From: an uncultured bacterium
GTDB lineage: Bacteria > UBP6 > UBA1177 > JAKLFG01
Direction of reading: 5' to 3'
Length of the DNA: 42,313 nt
NCBI GenBank assembly: GCA_937871295.1
Contig: CALMRE010000116.1
Location: 1 to 42,313 of the forward strand
Shown: positions 7,259 through 16,823 of the stretch, one piece after another
Layout: every line of letters begins with the position of its first letter
How positions within the stretch are numbered: position 1 is the stretch's first letter
Made by a program: the position numbers and the translations under genes
Notes under the pieces: generated by a model
What the model was told of the DNA's origin: nothing
Databases searched by the model: none
What the model saw: the letters and a program-made list of their open reading frames with translations, nothing else

Positions 7259-9388
7259 ATGACCGACCTCACCGTAAAAGACCTCATTGCCGTCGTACGG
7301 CACGGTACGCGCATGGCGGTCATCGTATTTTCGGTCACTTTCTGCGTCAGTCTTTTCGCGATGTTCCTGTTCGCACCCGAATACGAGGTCTCGACCACGA
7401 TACTCATCGAGCAGGAGGATCCATCGGCGCTCATGTTGCCCAATCCGGCGGCACTGCTCATGGGCGGCTTTCAGGCGGCGCAGAACGAGACCGAGCTCAT
7501 CAAAAGCCGCGTCATCATCGACGCCCTCATCGAGAAATTCAACCTGCAGTTCCCGGTCGAACGGATCAACGACAGCTTTTTCCGTCAGTTCGTGGGGAAA
7601 TTCCGTGGAGAACCCGATTTCATCGGAGCGCCCTATTTCGCCAAGACCCATCCCGGTCTTGCCAACGGGGACGGGACCATAACGGTTACCGCGGCGGGCT
7701 ATCTTATAGAGAACGGTTCGGAAAAGATCGAATGCGCATGGGGCAAACCCTGCTCCTTCAAGGGAGGAGAGATCGTACTGGAGAAGGCGGGCGATATCCC
7801 GTCCGGCGAACACTACGAATACAGTTACCGCAACCTCGTCAGGTCACGCAAGGCGGTCCGTGAATCGTACGAGGCTTTCCCGCTGGGAGAGGACAAGGCC
7901 CCTTCTCTTTTCCGCGTCTCGATGGAAACGACCAACACCCCCTTTGCCGCGCTCTTTCTGAACGAACTGGTCACCGTGTTCGCGGCCAAAAAGGTGCAGT
8001 GGCGTACCGAAACGACCGAGATAACGCGCGGCTTCCTTGAAAAATTGGCCGTCCGCCTCAAGGACGAGCGGGACGAGAAGCTCCGCAAGCTCACCACCTT
8101 CATGTCCAACAGCCGTACCATCCTACCTGACGAACAGGTAAAGACGCTCGTCATGCAGAAACTGGAGCTGGAACAGCAGAAAAAAGAGATAGATATCCGC
8201 CGCAGTCTTATCGGCGAGTTCCGCAAAACCATTGACGAAGGGGGCGCCCGGATGCTCCCCGCGCCGATGCTGGATGACGACAAGGCATTCGGCGAGGTCG
8301 TGGCCACCTACAACACGCTGGTCATGGAGGAGAAAAAGGCGTCTGAACTATATTTCGACTCGCATCCCGACCTCATCATGCTCCGGCAGCAGTTGACCGC
8401 CGCCCGCAAGACCATCGGCACCATGGCCGACGACACCGATTCGAACATCCGGCAGGTCGAATCCTTGCTGAGCGCCAAGATCGGAGCAATAGACGGCGAG
8501 ATGCGGCGCCTGCCGCCGGAATTGAGCGAGCTGGCGGTGCTCAAGGCCGAGGAACAGGCGGTCGAGAAGATATATTGGTTCCTCAACGAGAAACTCTACG
8601 AGAACGAGATAAAGAAGGAATCGATGAAACACGATATCCGTGTCATCGACCGCGCTGACCCCAATGAAGAGAAACTGTTCCCGCGTATCTCCATTTCGAT
8701 GATGCTCGCATTCGCGCTGGCGCTTCTGTTGAGCCTCGGCACCGTGTTCGGTCATTACCTTTTCCGCCGCACCGTACCGTTCGGCGAAGAGGTCTCCCGC
8801 TTTGTCGGGAACACTTACCGTCGTTTCGACCTGCCCTGGGTGGGGACGACACATCCCGCCGACGATCTTGATGCCCGCCTTCTGCGCATCATGGTCTCCT
8901 CGGGGCTGCTCGACAAACGCACCGGCACCATCGCCGTCTGTTCCATTGAACCGGGCGCCGGGAAAACCTTCCTCGCGGGACGGCTGGCGCAAATGCTGAC
9001 CGATCTCGGGTACCGGACCGTGCTCCTGGGCGAGACCGATGGAACGGCGCCGCAGAGTGGCAAGGATCAGCCGGCCCAGCCGGCCCGTCTCCGGCTCGAC
9101 GGCGATTCGGCCGCCGGCACGCTGGTTGCCGCCGACGGTATCGGGCTGAAAAAGATACGGGAGCTGCGTGAGCAGTACGATTTCGTCATCCTCGACACCC
9201 CGGCGATGAACACATCGGTCGAAGCTCTTATCGCCGCCGCAGAGGCCGATCGGACACTCTTTGTCGTCCGGGCCGGGAACACCCCGCGCGCCATCTTCAA
9301 GAAATACTTCAGCATTCTTTCCGAGCGCTCACCGCGGGACGGACAGATCGTCATCGCGGTGAACGATTCGGCATTTATACCGTCGTGA
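7259..9388 (+). CDS. Wzc-like chain-length determinant with degenerate BY-kinase domain
   Basis: A 709-residue polysaccharide co-polymerase. Membrane segment 1 lies near residues 19-40. A long periplasmic Wzz/GNVR region with coiled-coil stretches follows (about 260-450), then membrane segment 2 near 478-500 and a cytoplasmic P-loop domain. That domain has a Walker A (EPGAGKT) and Walker B (FVILDTPA). The Walker A' aspartate motif of tyrosine kinases is altered (VLLGETDGT), and the C-terminus ends without a tyrosine cluster. I therefore read it as a Wzc relative that probably binds nucleotide but may not autophosphorylate. It sits between the Wza export protein and a Wzy-like polymerase, the normal setting for chain-length control and export. 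Confidence 0.85.
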   Translation: MTDLTVKDLIAVVRHGTRMAVIVFSVTFCVSLFAMFLFAPEYEVSTTILIEQEDPSALMLPNPAALLMGGFQAAQNETELIKSRVIIDALIEKFNLQFPVERINDSFFRQFVGKFRGEPDFIGAPYFAKTHPGLANGDGTITVTAAGYLIENGSEKIECAWGKPCSFKGGEIVLEKAGDIPSGEHYEYSYRNLVRSRKAVRESYEAFPLGEDKAPSLFRVSMETTNTPFAALFLNELVTVFAAKKVQWRTETTEITRGFLEKLAVRLKDERDEKLRKLTTFMSNSRTILPDEQVKTLVMQKLELEQQKKEIDIRRSLIGEFRKTIDEGGARMLPAPMLDDDKAFGEVVATYNTLVMEEKKASELYFDSHPDLIMLRQQLTAARKTIGTMADDTDSNIRQVESLLSAKIGAIDGEMRRLPPELSELAVLKAEEQAVEKIYWFLNEKLYENEIKKESMKHDIRVIDRADPNEEKLFPRISISMMLAFALALLLSLGTVFGHYLFRRTVPFGEEVSRFVGNTYRRFDLPWVGTTHPADDLDARLLRIMVSSGLLDKRTGTIAVCSIEPGAGKTFLAGRLAQMLTDLGYRTVLLGETDGTAPQSGKDQPAQPARLRLDGDSAAGTLVAADGIGLKKIRELREQYDFVILDTPAMNTSVEALIAAAEADRTLFVVRAGNTPRAIFKKYFSILSERSPRDGQIVIAVNDSAFIPS

Positions 9389-9413
9389 TCATCGACTAGC
9401 CGGGCGGATACCT

Positions 9414-10730
9414 GTGGGAACCATCCTTTCGATCGCGCTTCTGACCCTCTGCATCGTTGAAGCCTTTCGCGATCTAAAACGAAGCCTCTCCTTCTTTCTG
9501 CTGGCGCTCCTATTCGCCCCCTACATCATTATCGGATCGCTCTACATCCGGATAGAACTGCCTCTGACGCCCATCTATCTGGGGATACTCCTCGCGCGCC
9601 GCGAGTTCAGCGTGATACGGATCCCGTCCATTGCCTGGCCGCTGATCCTGCTGTGGGGATATACCCTCGCACTCACACTGTTCTCCGCTATTGTCGGGAC
9701 CGCGGTCTCTCCCTCATGGTTCAATGTGTACGCCTATATCAAGCCGGTATTCCTGATCCTGCTGTTCGCCAATACGGATTTCTCCGAATCCGATCTTGCG
9801 CGTCTTCTGCGCTGGTTCGCAGCGAGCGCCATCCCGCTCGCTCTGCTGGCGGCCGGGCAAACCTTCGGCGTACAGGCAGCGACCGATATCACCATGAATG
9901 CCTACATGTCGCCGGGTCGGCTGGTCGTCGAACGGCTGGTCAACGAGATCGGATTCATTCTGCGCGCGGTCAGCGTGTTCGAATCGCCGTCCTATGCGGC
10001 CACCTATTTTCTGGCGACCCTTGCCACCGCGGTCTACCTGCTGTTCGAGCTGCGCGGTCAACAGGCGGCGAAACGGGCATTCCTGCTGCCGCTGATCGCT
10101 CTTTTTGCATCCTTCCTCGGCGGCGTGGTGACCCTTTCGGCCACCTTCGTCGCCGGTATCGGACTCATTCTTTTCATGCTTTTCCTGCGACTCGAATGGC
10201 GCAACAAGGTCCGCGCCGTGGCGATATCGGCCGCCTTCGGCGCCATCATCATCGGGTACCTGATGTTCCTCGGCAAGGACGAGGAATATGCCTCGATCGC
10301 GAATAACATCACCTATCAGGCCCGGCGCGTGGTGACCCTTGAACTCTTCGAGACCCGTTATGCCGGAAATACCGGCTATCTTAACAAAACGATGACCGCC
10401 ATAGGCGACAGTCCGCTCATCGGCTACGGTTGGATGCGCAAACCGGGCATCTTCATCGGCGATTCGATGTATGTGGTGCTGCTCTATCAGAGTGGCATCA
10501 TCGGGCTGGCCCTTTTTCTGTTCTGGCTGCTTCAGGCATACCGCATGGTCGCAGCAACGCGACCTCTACGCGAGATACTGGTGTTCTGGCTCTTCGTCAT
10601 GCTCATCTCCGGGATGGGCAGCCCATCCTTCTTCATCCCCCGCCTCAATGACTGGTGGTGGGCGCTCTGCGGCATCGGAGCGTCACTTTCCGCCTCTTCC
10701 GTACTCAACGACCAGAGAAACCTCCCATGA
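9414..10730 (+). CDS. O-antigen polymerase/ligase-like membrane protein (Wzy-like)
   Basis: A 438-residue polytopic membrane protein with about ten to twelve hydrophobic segments and a longer soluble loop around residues 280-350 (ending near IGYGWMRKPGIFIGD). This loop and the IG(Y/H)G motif near it are typical of the O-antigen ligase/polymerase superfamily. In a Wza/Wzc/Wzx locus such a protein usually polymerises repeat units at the periplasmic face. The GTG start lies 25 nt after the wzc-like stop, and its stop overlaps the next gene by ATGA. Sequence is poorly conserved in this family, so Wzy versus ligase cannot be decided. Confidence 0.75.
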   Translation: MGTILSIALLTLCIVEAFRDLKRSLSFFLLALLFAPYIIIGSLYIRIELPLTPIYLGILLARREFSVIRIPSIAWPLILLWGYTLALTLFSAIVGTAVSPSWFNVYAYIKPVFLILLFANTDFSESDLARLLRWFAASAIPLALLAAGQTFGVQAATDITMNAYMSPGRLVVERLVNEIGFILRAVSVFESPSYAATYFLATLATAVYLLFELRGQQAAKRAFLLPLIALFASFLGGVVTLSATFVAGIGLILFMLFLRLEWRNKVRAVAISAAFGAIIIGYLMFLGKDEEYASIANNITYQARRVVTLELFETRYAGNTGYLNKTMTAIGDSPLIGYGWMRKPGIFIGDSMYVVLLYQSGIIGLALFLFWLLQAYRMVAATRPLREILVFWLFVMLISGMGSPSFFIPRLNDWWWALCGIGASLSASSVLNDQRNLP

Positions 10731-11950
10731 AGATACTCTATATCACCTCCAGCCTCCCGATAGGCACGCAGGAAACCTTTATCGTGCCGGAGATAACGGC
10801 TCTTGTGGCGGCCGGACACGATATCACCGTCATTCCGGTCCACCCGCGCGGTGGCTTTATCCACGACGATGCCCGCCCGTTGCTCACCCGATCGCTGATC
10901 CTGCCGATCCTGTCGCCGCGGTTGCTGGGAAGCATCATCTTCCTGCTGCGCCATCCGAAGATATCGCTCCGCGCGCTCTGTGCGCTTCTTACTCTCAACT
11001 TGCTCCATGCGCTGAAGAACAAGGCGGCCTTCTTCAAGGCGCTCTACCTTGCGCGGACCATCGACCTGCGTTCGTTCGACCACATCCACGCCCATTGGGC
11101 GGCCGCCTCATCGTCGCTCGCTATGGCTCTGCACCATCTAAGCGGCGTACCGTGGAGTTTCACTGCTCACCGCTGGGATCTGGTCGACAACAATCTGCTG
11201 GCCCGGAAAACGGCATCGGCATCATTTGTGCGGCTCATCTCGCAGAACAGTCTGGAGCTCGTGCGGACGCATCTCGCCGAACCGCCGATGGAAAAGATAC
11301 ATATCATCCCCATGGGGGTCGCCATCCCCGACGCCCCAATGAGCTCTGAAAAGAACGAGCGCACCGCCCCGCTCACCATGATCTGTCCGGCCAATCTTCT
11401 TCCGGTCAAAGGTCATCGATACCTCATAGAGGCGATCGCCCTGCTGAAAAAGAGCGGCCTGTCGGTACGGCTCATCGTTGCGGGATGCGGGCCTCTGGAA
11501 AAAGAACTCCGGCAACAGGTCGCCGCCGAGACACTCGGGGACCGGATCGAGTTCGCCGGCCGACTCGCCCATGGAAAGCTTCTGGGACTCTACCGCGATC
11601 GCACGGTCGATGCCGTGGTCCTGCCGAGCGTTGACCTCGGCAACGGCGTACGCGAAGGGATCCCGGTATCGCTCATCGAAGCAATGGCCCACGGTCTGCC
11701 GGTCATCTCCACGCAGACCGGCGGCATGCCCGAACTTCTGGGCGACGGCGCGGGACTCATGGTCCCCGAAAAAGACGCATCTGCGCTGGCCGCGGCCATC
11801 GACCGGCTTTCCCGCGATGCGGCATTCCGGCGGACACTGGCCGAAAAGGGTCGTGCCCGTGCCGTGGAGCGTTTCTCCATAGTTTCCGTCACGGCACAAC
11901 TGGAACGACTGTTCGTCGACCATAAAAACCCTCATCGGGGGATCATCTGA
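10727..11950 (+). CDS. Glycosyltransferase family 4 (GT-B fold)
   Basis: A 407-residue GT4 enzyme. The N-terminal Rossmann domain starts MKILYITSSLPIGTQETFIV, a pattern seen in WcaL/EpsD-type transferases. The C-terminal domain has PVKGHRYLIEAI, LIVAGCGPLEKEL and the E-x7-E nucleotide-sugar motif EGIPVSLIE followed by AMAHGLPVISTQTGGMPE. It should transfer a sugar to the growing lipid-linked repeat unit at the inner-membrane cytoplasmic face; donor and acceptor are unknown. The ATG overlaps the upstream stop by ATGA; the downstream gene starts within its stop (TGATG). An in-frame extension back to 10655 lies inside the previous gene and is rejected. Confidence 0.85.
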   Translation: MKILYITSSLPIGTQETFIVPEITALVAAGHDITVIPVHPRGGFIHDDARPLLTRSLILPILSPRLLGSIIFLLRHPKISLRALCALLTLNLLHALKNKAAFFKALYLARTIDLRSFDHIHAHWAAASSSLAMALHHLSGVPWSFTAHRWDLVDNNLLARKTASASFVRLISQNSLELVRTHLAEPPMEKIHIIPMGVAIPDAPMSSEKNERTAPLTMICPANLLPVKGHRYLIEAIALLKKSGLSVRLIVAGCGPLEKELRQQVAAETLGDRIEFAGRLAHGKLLGLYRDRTVDAVVLPSVDLGNGVREGIPVSLIEAMAHGLPVISTQTGGMPELLGDGAGLMVPEKDASALAAAIDRLSRDAAFRRTLAEKGRARAVERFSIVSVTAQLERLFVDHKNPHRGII

Positions 11951-13089
11951 TGGACCGGATACCGGGACTTCTGCGCCGGAGCGTATCGTTTCTGCGGGAA
12001 TGGTCCCGCTTTCCGGCGAATTTGCGGCGGCTGTACGCGTTCCTGACCGATCGCCGTACCGCATCATACCTTACCGACAAGGCCCTGATGAAGCGCAAAT
12101 TCAGGATATGGATGGACAATCTTATCTGGCTTCTGCGACATCGCGAAGTGAACGAATTCTATTACCTGTACCAGTTCGACAGCCGCGAGCCCAGAGATCT
12201 GTCGACCTATATATCCTACGAGGATTTCCGAAAACTCCGCGACCGGATAAATTTCAACCGTCACCTGGTCGCCGGACGCGATTATTCAATCCTTCTCCGG
12301 GACAAGTTCGTCTTCAACAAATACATGGAAAGCCTTCAACTGCCGGTCCCCCCGACCGTGGCACTCATCGAACAGGGTTGCATCCGCTGGGCGGGTGCCA
12401 GAGACCTCGCGAGCCTCGACTCCCTGTACGATGCGTCCCGCGCCGATATTTCCGCCTACTGCAAATATGTGTACGGCGAATGCGGCGAAAAGATATACCG
12501 GCTGGTCAAACGGAAGGGACAGGTCCTGCTGGATGATCGCGCGGTTGGCAAAGAAGAGCTTGCCGCAACGCTGAAGGGAACATTTTTCGTTCAGCAGGAG
12601 GTCCGTCAGCATCCCGATCTGGACGAATTCTACCCGCTGACCACCAATACCCTCCGCCTCTACACGGTCATGACGAAAAAAGGGCCGGAACTCTTCTACG
12701 GCATCATGCGGTTCGGCGCGAACGGCAACCGCGTCGACAACTGGGCCATCGGCGGGATCATCATCAAGCTCGATCTCGCATCAGGAGAACTTCGTCCCGA
12801 AGGCTATTTCAAGCCGGAGTACGGCGGCAGGGTCACCGCCCATCCCCACACCGGGCGCTCCTTTGCCGGATATCGCATCCCCTTCTTCGCCGAAGCGGCC
12901 GCTCTGGTGATGGAGACGCACCGTTATTTCTACGGCATCCGCCACATCGGGTGGGATGTCGCGATAACCGCGACCGGTCCGGTCATCATCGAGGGGAACG
13001 ACAACTGGGAGATATCGGTCATGCAGGGACTCGACCGGCGCGGATGGAAACAGTGGATGTACGAGAACTCCCGCCCCGAACCGCTTTAG
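11950..13089 (+). CDS. Sugar-transfer-associated ATP-grasp protein
   Basis: A 379-residue ATP-grasp protein of the type found next to sugar-transfer genes. The N-terminal 100 residues are basic and helical. The ATP-binding region follows DYSILLRDKFVFNKYMES, and the C-terminal IGWDVAITATGPVIIEGND near 335-353 carries the metal-binding Glu and Asn. ATP-grasp enzymes join a carboxylate to an amine through an acyl phosphate, so it may add an amino-acid-like group to the polysaccharide. It is translationally coupled to the GT4 gene (TGATG) and its stop overlaps that of the convergent capA-like gene. The acceptor is unknown. A second, unrelated-looking ATP-grasp gene is at 16824. Confidence 0.78.
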   Translation: MDRIPGLLRRSVSFLREWSRFPANLRRLYAFLTDRRTASYLTDKALMKRKFRIWMDNLIWLLRHREVNEFYYLYQFDSREPRDLSTYISYEDFRKLRDRINFNRHLVAGRDYSILLRDKFVFNKYMESLQLPVPPTVALIEQGCIRWAGARDLASLDSLYDASRADISAYCKYVYGECGEKIYRLVKRKGQVLLDDRAVGKEELAATLKGTFFVQQEVRQHPDLDEFYPLTTNTLRLYTVMTKKGPELFYGIMRFGANGNRVDNWAIGGIIIKLDLASGELRPEGYFKPEYGGRVTAHPHTGRSFAGYRIPFFAEAAALVMETHRYFYGIRHIGWDVAITATGPVIIEGNDNWEISVMQGLDRRGWKQWMYENSRPEPL

Positions 13090-14231
13090 GCCCGGACCCT
13101 CAGCAGGCCCAGTTTACGCAGAACAAGATATTTCAGCGCCGCGCAGAGCACCGGACGGGTGTCGGGCGTGCGGAACAGCGTCCAGAGCGTTTTAAGATGC
13201 TGCGATGAAAGATAGCGCCTCAGCGACCGTTGTCCCGACGCCGCCGTTGTGGGACCGGCAGTTCCCGCCCCTTCCCGATGCCGCCGGTTGTCGAAAAGGG
13301 TCCTGTGGGCATCGGCAAGCCACGCCACGCGCGGATCGGCCACATGGGGGAGCGTTAAGCGGCTGAAAAGTTCGTCGGTCGCCTCACCGCAGGAGACCGA
13401 TCCGGATTCCCGGTCGACCCGCAACGGGACGAGCGACCAGACGACCCCGCTCCCCGACAACTCAAGAACGACCAACGACCCCTTGTCGGTATCGTCCCGT
13501 TTACGGTGCGGCGGGATATCGAACATGAAATTCCCCAGAGAATAGAACACCGGGCGCCCATCGACCACTTCATAGCCTTGGTAGACATGGGAATGGTGCG
13601 CCACCACCGCGTCCACCGGCAATGCGGCGAACCGGCGAAGCAAGTCCCGTTTGGCGGGCATCGGGATACGCGTGTATTCCTCGCCGCCGTGATAGTTGAT
13701 CACAATGCGGTCGGCCTTGCCGACATCCCGGAGATACGCGATCCGTTCGCGCAGGGCTCCGATAGACCGAAAGACCGCGGTACCGGCCCGTTGTTTTCCG
13801 GCGGCGGGACTCAGACCATCGGTGACCGAAAGGAGCGCCACACGCAGCCCCTCTTTTTCCACCACCACAGTATCGAACCCGTTGTCGCCAAGCCGCCCCG
13901 CACCGAAATGAAGAACGCCGGCGGCCTGTATGTTTCGTACCGTATCGGCATATCCTTCCTCTCCGCAGTCGAACAGGTGGTTGTTGCCGAGATTGAACAC
14001 CGTGATGCCGCGCGCCGCCAGATAGGCGACCGACGCTGGCGCGCTGACCACCTCGAAACCGTAATCGGTCGACGCGCGAACGGCGGTCGCCGGTCCCTCG
14101 AAGTTGGCTACCACCCGGTCGCAGCCGCTCAGAATATCGAGAAGTTCCTCCGAGAACACCTCCTCATTGCGCGCCATACGCTCGCCGAACCGGCCGGTAG
14201 CGCTGAGATCGCCGGTAAAGGCTATCCTCAT
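13086..14231 (-). CDS. CapA-family protein (poly-gamma-glutamate/capsule metallophosphatase-like)
   Basis: A 381-residue CapA-domain protein. Motifs in order: FTGDLS at the N-terminus, NFEGP, FNLGNNHLFD, YHGGEEY, AHHSHVYQG and FYSLGNFMFD, all typical of the CapA/PgsA metallophosphoesterase-like fold. It has no signal peptide and carries a C-terminal basic tail (about residues 310-381) beyond the core domain. In poly-gamma-glutamate systems CapA takes part in polymer export or anchoring; in polysaccharide loci its role is less clear. It lies leftward, starts within the stop codon of the Wzx-like gene (ATGA) and its stop overlaps that of the rightward ATP-grasp gene by 4 bp. Its presence with two ATP-grasp genes points to an amino-acid-containing surface polymer. 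Confidence 0.85.
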   Translation of the reverse strand: MRIAFTGDLSATGRFGERMARNEEVFSEELLDILSGCDRVVANFEGPATAVRASTDYGFEVVSAPASVAYLAARGITVFNLGNNHLFDCGEEGYADTVRNIQAAGVLHFGAGRLGDNGFDTVVVEKEGLRVALLSVTDGLSPAAGKQRAGTAVFRSIGALRERIAYLRDVGKADRIVINYHGGEEYTRIPMPAKRDLLRRFAALPVDAVVAHHSHVYQGYEVVDGRPVFYSLGNFMFDIPPHRKRDDTDKGSLVVLELSGSGVVWSLVPLRVDRESGSVSCGEATDELFSRLTLPHVADPRVAWLADAHRTLFDNRRHREGAGTAGPTTAASGQRSLRRYLSSQHLKTLWTLFRTPDTRPVLCAALKYLVLRKLGLLRVRA

Positions 14232-15478
14232 GCCGCCTCCGGCGCTTCGGCGGCCTTCAGACGACGATAGGCCGCAAAACAGAGTGCCGCCATAACGATA
14301 CGCGTGATCGACACCGTCACCGCGGCTCCGTAATGCTGGAAGAACACTATCCCGCCGCAGAGCAGGACCAGCCCGCCCAGCGAAGAATACATGATGATGC
14401 GCATATACAGTTTATCCTGTTTATGTACCAGCAGATAGTTGGAACCGTACGCCCCCATCACCCCTATGGTCAGCGGACTGACCGCGAGGAGCCGCAGGAT
14501 CAGCGCGGTATCGCCGAAGGCATCGGTGAAAAGTATCTTCACCGCGATATCGGCCAGCAGCAGAAAAGCGACCGTCATCAGCAAACCGGGCAAGAGCAGA
14601 TACTTCTTCATGGTCTGGAAAGCGTGGCGGTTGCGGTTCATATAGGGATAAATGGTCCGCGCGATGATGTACATGAACGCGTTCCCCACCTCGATGAGCT
14701 TTGCTCCGGCGGTGTAGTAGCCGACGGCGGTATTCGACGCAAGTATGCCCAACAGGAAGGTCGAAGAATTGTGATACAGCGAAGGGGTGATATTGGCGAT
14801 GAAGATATTCCATCCGTCGACGAACAGATGCCGGACCATCGCAACGGGCGGAACAAAGAAACGAATGGAAAAATAACGGTTGACCACATACAGCGAGACC
14901 AGACCGACCGAAACGAACCCGATCCCGTTCACTAAAGGAACCAGCATGACATCCTCGGGACCGCGTACCAGCAGGAAGACCAGGCAGGTGAATATCAGCT
15001 TCGCCGAAATGTTGAAATAGGCGATGAACTTCATCCGCTCCATTCCCTGAAAGAACCAGACCGGGATGAGAACATCACCCATGACCAGTCCGAAGGAAAA
15101 GAGATGGACCATCCAATAGTCGCGGAAAAGAGGGAAAACGGCGATGGTCGACAGCAATATCAAAAAACAGACGGCTGCCAACAGGAGCTTCACCGTCATG
15201 ACCGACAGGAATATCTCGTTGATCTTCTTGGGATCGTCACGATTGAGCGATATCTCCCGCGTCGCCGACAAAGTGAATCCATATTGGGTGATCAGGATGA
15301 AATATTGCGCGAAGGACTGCGCGAACGAAACGATGCCGAAATGTTCGACCCCGAGGACCCGCACCAGATACGGCAGGGTGATGAGCGGAAGGATGTAATC
15401 GAAGCCCTTGAGCGAGGCCAGCGAAAGAAAATTACCCCAAAGGGTCTTTTTATCAGCGGAGGAAACGGCCGTACTCAT
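14228..15478 (-). CDS. wzx: Wzx-type polysaccharide flippase
   Basis: A 416-residue protein of the oligosaccharide flippase (MOP/Wzx) family with 12 or more hydrophobic segments. Typical family features are the N-terminal LASLKGFDYILPLITLPYL, VRVLGVEHFGIVSFAQSFAQ and the following YGFTLSATREIS. It should move lipid-linked repeat units across the inner membrane. I chose ATG 15478; AAGGA lies about 14 nt upstream, a long spacing. An 11-codon extension to TTG 15511 has no ribosome site. First gene of a two-gene leftward unit with capA. Confidence 0.88.
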   Translation of the reverse strand: MSTAVSSADKKTLWGNFLSLASLKGFDYILPLITLPYLVRVLGVEHFGIVSFAQSFAQYFILITQYGFTLSATREISLNRDDPKKINEIFLSVMTVKLLLAAVCFLILLSTIAVFPLFRDYWMVHLFSFGLVMGDVLIPVWFFQGMERMKFIAYFNISAKLIFTCLVFLLVRGPEDVMLVPLVNGIGFVSVGLVSLYVVNRYFSIRFFVPPVAMVRHLFVDGWNIFIANITPSLYHNSSTFLLGILASNTAVGYYTAGAKLIEVGNAFMYIIARTIYPYMNRNRHAFQTMKKYLLLPGLLMTVAFLLLADIAVKILFTDAFGDTALILRLLAVSPLTIGVMGAYGSNYLLVHKQDKLYMRIIMYSSLGGLVLLCGGIVFFQHYGAAVTVSITRIVMAALCFAAYRRLKAAEAPEAA

Positions 15479-15511
15479 GGGAACCGTCGGTATCCTTTGG
15501 AAAACACTCAA

Positions 15512-15635
15512 GGCAGAGCGAAACTATCAGATACTCACGGCAAGTCAAGCAAAAAAATCTTTACTTCCCCCCGATTTCCATGAATAATCGGCCGTTCAAC
15601 GCGTCTCGAAAGGACCGCTGTCACGGGGAGGGCAT
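15512..15635. promoter_or_regulatory. Divergent intergenic region between wzx and the AlaDH-like gene
   Basis: A weak leftward promoter can be drawn: TTGACT read from plus 15543-15548, 16-nt spacer, then TAGTTT. A CCGATT/AATCGG inverted repeat (15571-15576 and 15586-15591, 9-nt loop) lies in the middle. GGAG at 15627-15630 is the ribosome site of the rightward gene. No clear rightward promoter is seen. Confidence 0.3.
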
Positions 15636-16802
15636 ATGATCATCGGCGTGCTTAAGGAAATCAAGAAGGACGAGAACCGCATCGCCCTGGTCCCTGCACA
15701 GGCGAAAACCCTCGTCGAACGCGGGCACACCGTCCATATCCAGACCGGCGCCGGGAACAATTCCGGGTATTCCGACGAAGACTACCGTGCCGCCGGCGCC
15801 ATTATTTCCGATAAAAAGGCCCTTCTTGCTAATTCATCCCTCCTCCTGAAGATAAAAGAACCGATAGAGTCGGAGATCGGCGATTACGGCCCTGACCAGA
15901 CCCTCTTCACCTATCTCCATTTCGACGGCAACACGCCGCGCGCCATGATAGATCGCCTCATCGAGAGCGGATTCCTCGGGATCGCCTACGAATGGGTCGA
16001 AGAGAAAGGGCATCATCTCCTGCTTGAACCGATGAGTCGCCTGACGGGCTATTTGTTCGCCTTAAAGGCGGTCGAATTATGCACACGCTATAAAGGCATC
16101 ATCTGCGGCCGGCATGAAAAACTCCTCCCCGGCGCGAAGGTGCTCCTCATCGGCATCGGGACCATCGGCTCAACCGCATTGAAATACTTTCTGGACATCA
16201 ACGCCGACATTACCATCGTGGACAAGCATCCGGAAACGCTTAACGATCGCATCAACAAGCGTTTCGACATGACCGGCGATCATATCGCGGCCCGCGGCAT
16301 AAAGACGATCCGCTTCGACACTGAACACCCCTATGCCATCCGCGATATCCTCGCTCCCCTCATGCCGACCTTCGACATCGTCATCAACAGCGCGTTACGC
16401 CGCGCCGATCTGCCCCCCGAACGGCTTGACCACCTGATAACCGCCGATATGATAAAAACCATGCGCCCCGACAGCGTGGTCTGCGACGCGACCGCCAATA
16501 TCCGCGATCTCATCCAGACCGCCTACCCCTTCGAGGAACTCGATCATTTCTACCGCGAATACGGCGTCATCCACTACAACAACGACCATATTCCTTCGAC
16601 GGTCGGCCGCACCGCCACCGATATCCTGACCGCCGCGACATTTCCCTTTGTGCGGGAGATGGCGGAACTCGGCGTACACGAGGCGATCCGGCGGAACGCC
16701 GCCCTGCGCGCCGGGGTATCCTGCTACCGCGGACGGATAACCCATGACTACACCGCCCGGCAAAAAGGCTATGACCCCCTACCGATACTACAGCTTCTCT
16801 AA
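15636..16802 (+). CDS. Alanine dehydrogenase/transhydrogenase-family protein
   Basis: A 388-residue protein of the AlaDH/PNT family. The N-terminal MIIGVLKEIKKDENRIALVP supplies Arg15; KIKEP gives Lys74 and TYLHFDG gives His95, equivalent to the pyruvate-binding Arg15, Lys75 and His96 of alanine dehydrogenases. The Rossmann motif is VLLIGIGTIGSTAL. The C-terminal substrate loop differs: where alanine dehydrogenases have DQGG and NMPGAVPRTST, this one reads CDATANIRD and NNDHIPSTVGRTAT. It may thus act on another 2-oxo acid or imine. Its place inside a surface-polysaccharide locus, 21 nt before an ATP-grasp ligase, suggests it makes an amino acid or opine used to decorate the polymer. Plain alanine dehydrogenase remains possible. 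Confidence 0.75.
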   Translation: MIIGVLKEIKKDENRIALVPAQAKTLVERGHTVHIQTGAGNNSGYSDEDYRAAGAIISDKKALLANSSLLLKIKEPIESEIGDYGPDQTLFTYLHFDGNTPRAMIDRLIESGFLGIAYEWVEEKGHHLLLEPMSRLTGYLFALKAVELCTRYKGIICGRHEKLLPGAKVLLIGIGTIGSTALKYFLDINADITIVDKHPETLNDRINKRFDMTGDHIAARGIKTIRFDTEHPYAIRDILAPLMPTFDIVINSALRRADLPPERLDHLITADMIKTMRPDSVVCDATANIRDLIQTAYPFEELDHFYREYGVIHYNNDHIPSTVGRTATDILTAATFPFVREMAELGVHEAIRRNAALRAGVSCYRGRITHDYTARQKGYDPLPILQLL

Positions 16803-16823
16803 GTCTCTACGGGAGTATCCCTG

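Noticed and set aside
15571-15591. CCGATT/AATCGG hairpin as a terminator
   Set aside because: The 6-bp stem has no following T-run and lies between divergent genes, so no transcript needs to end there.
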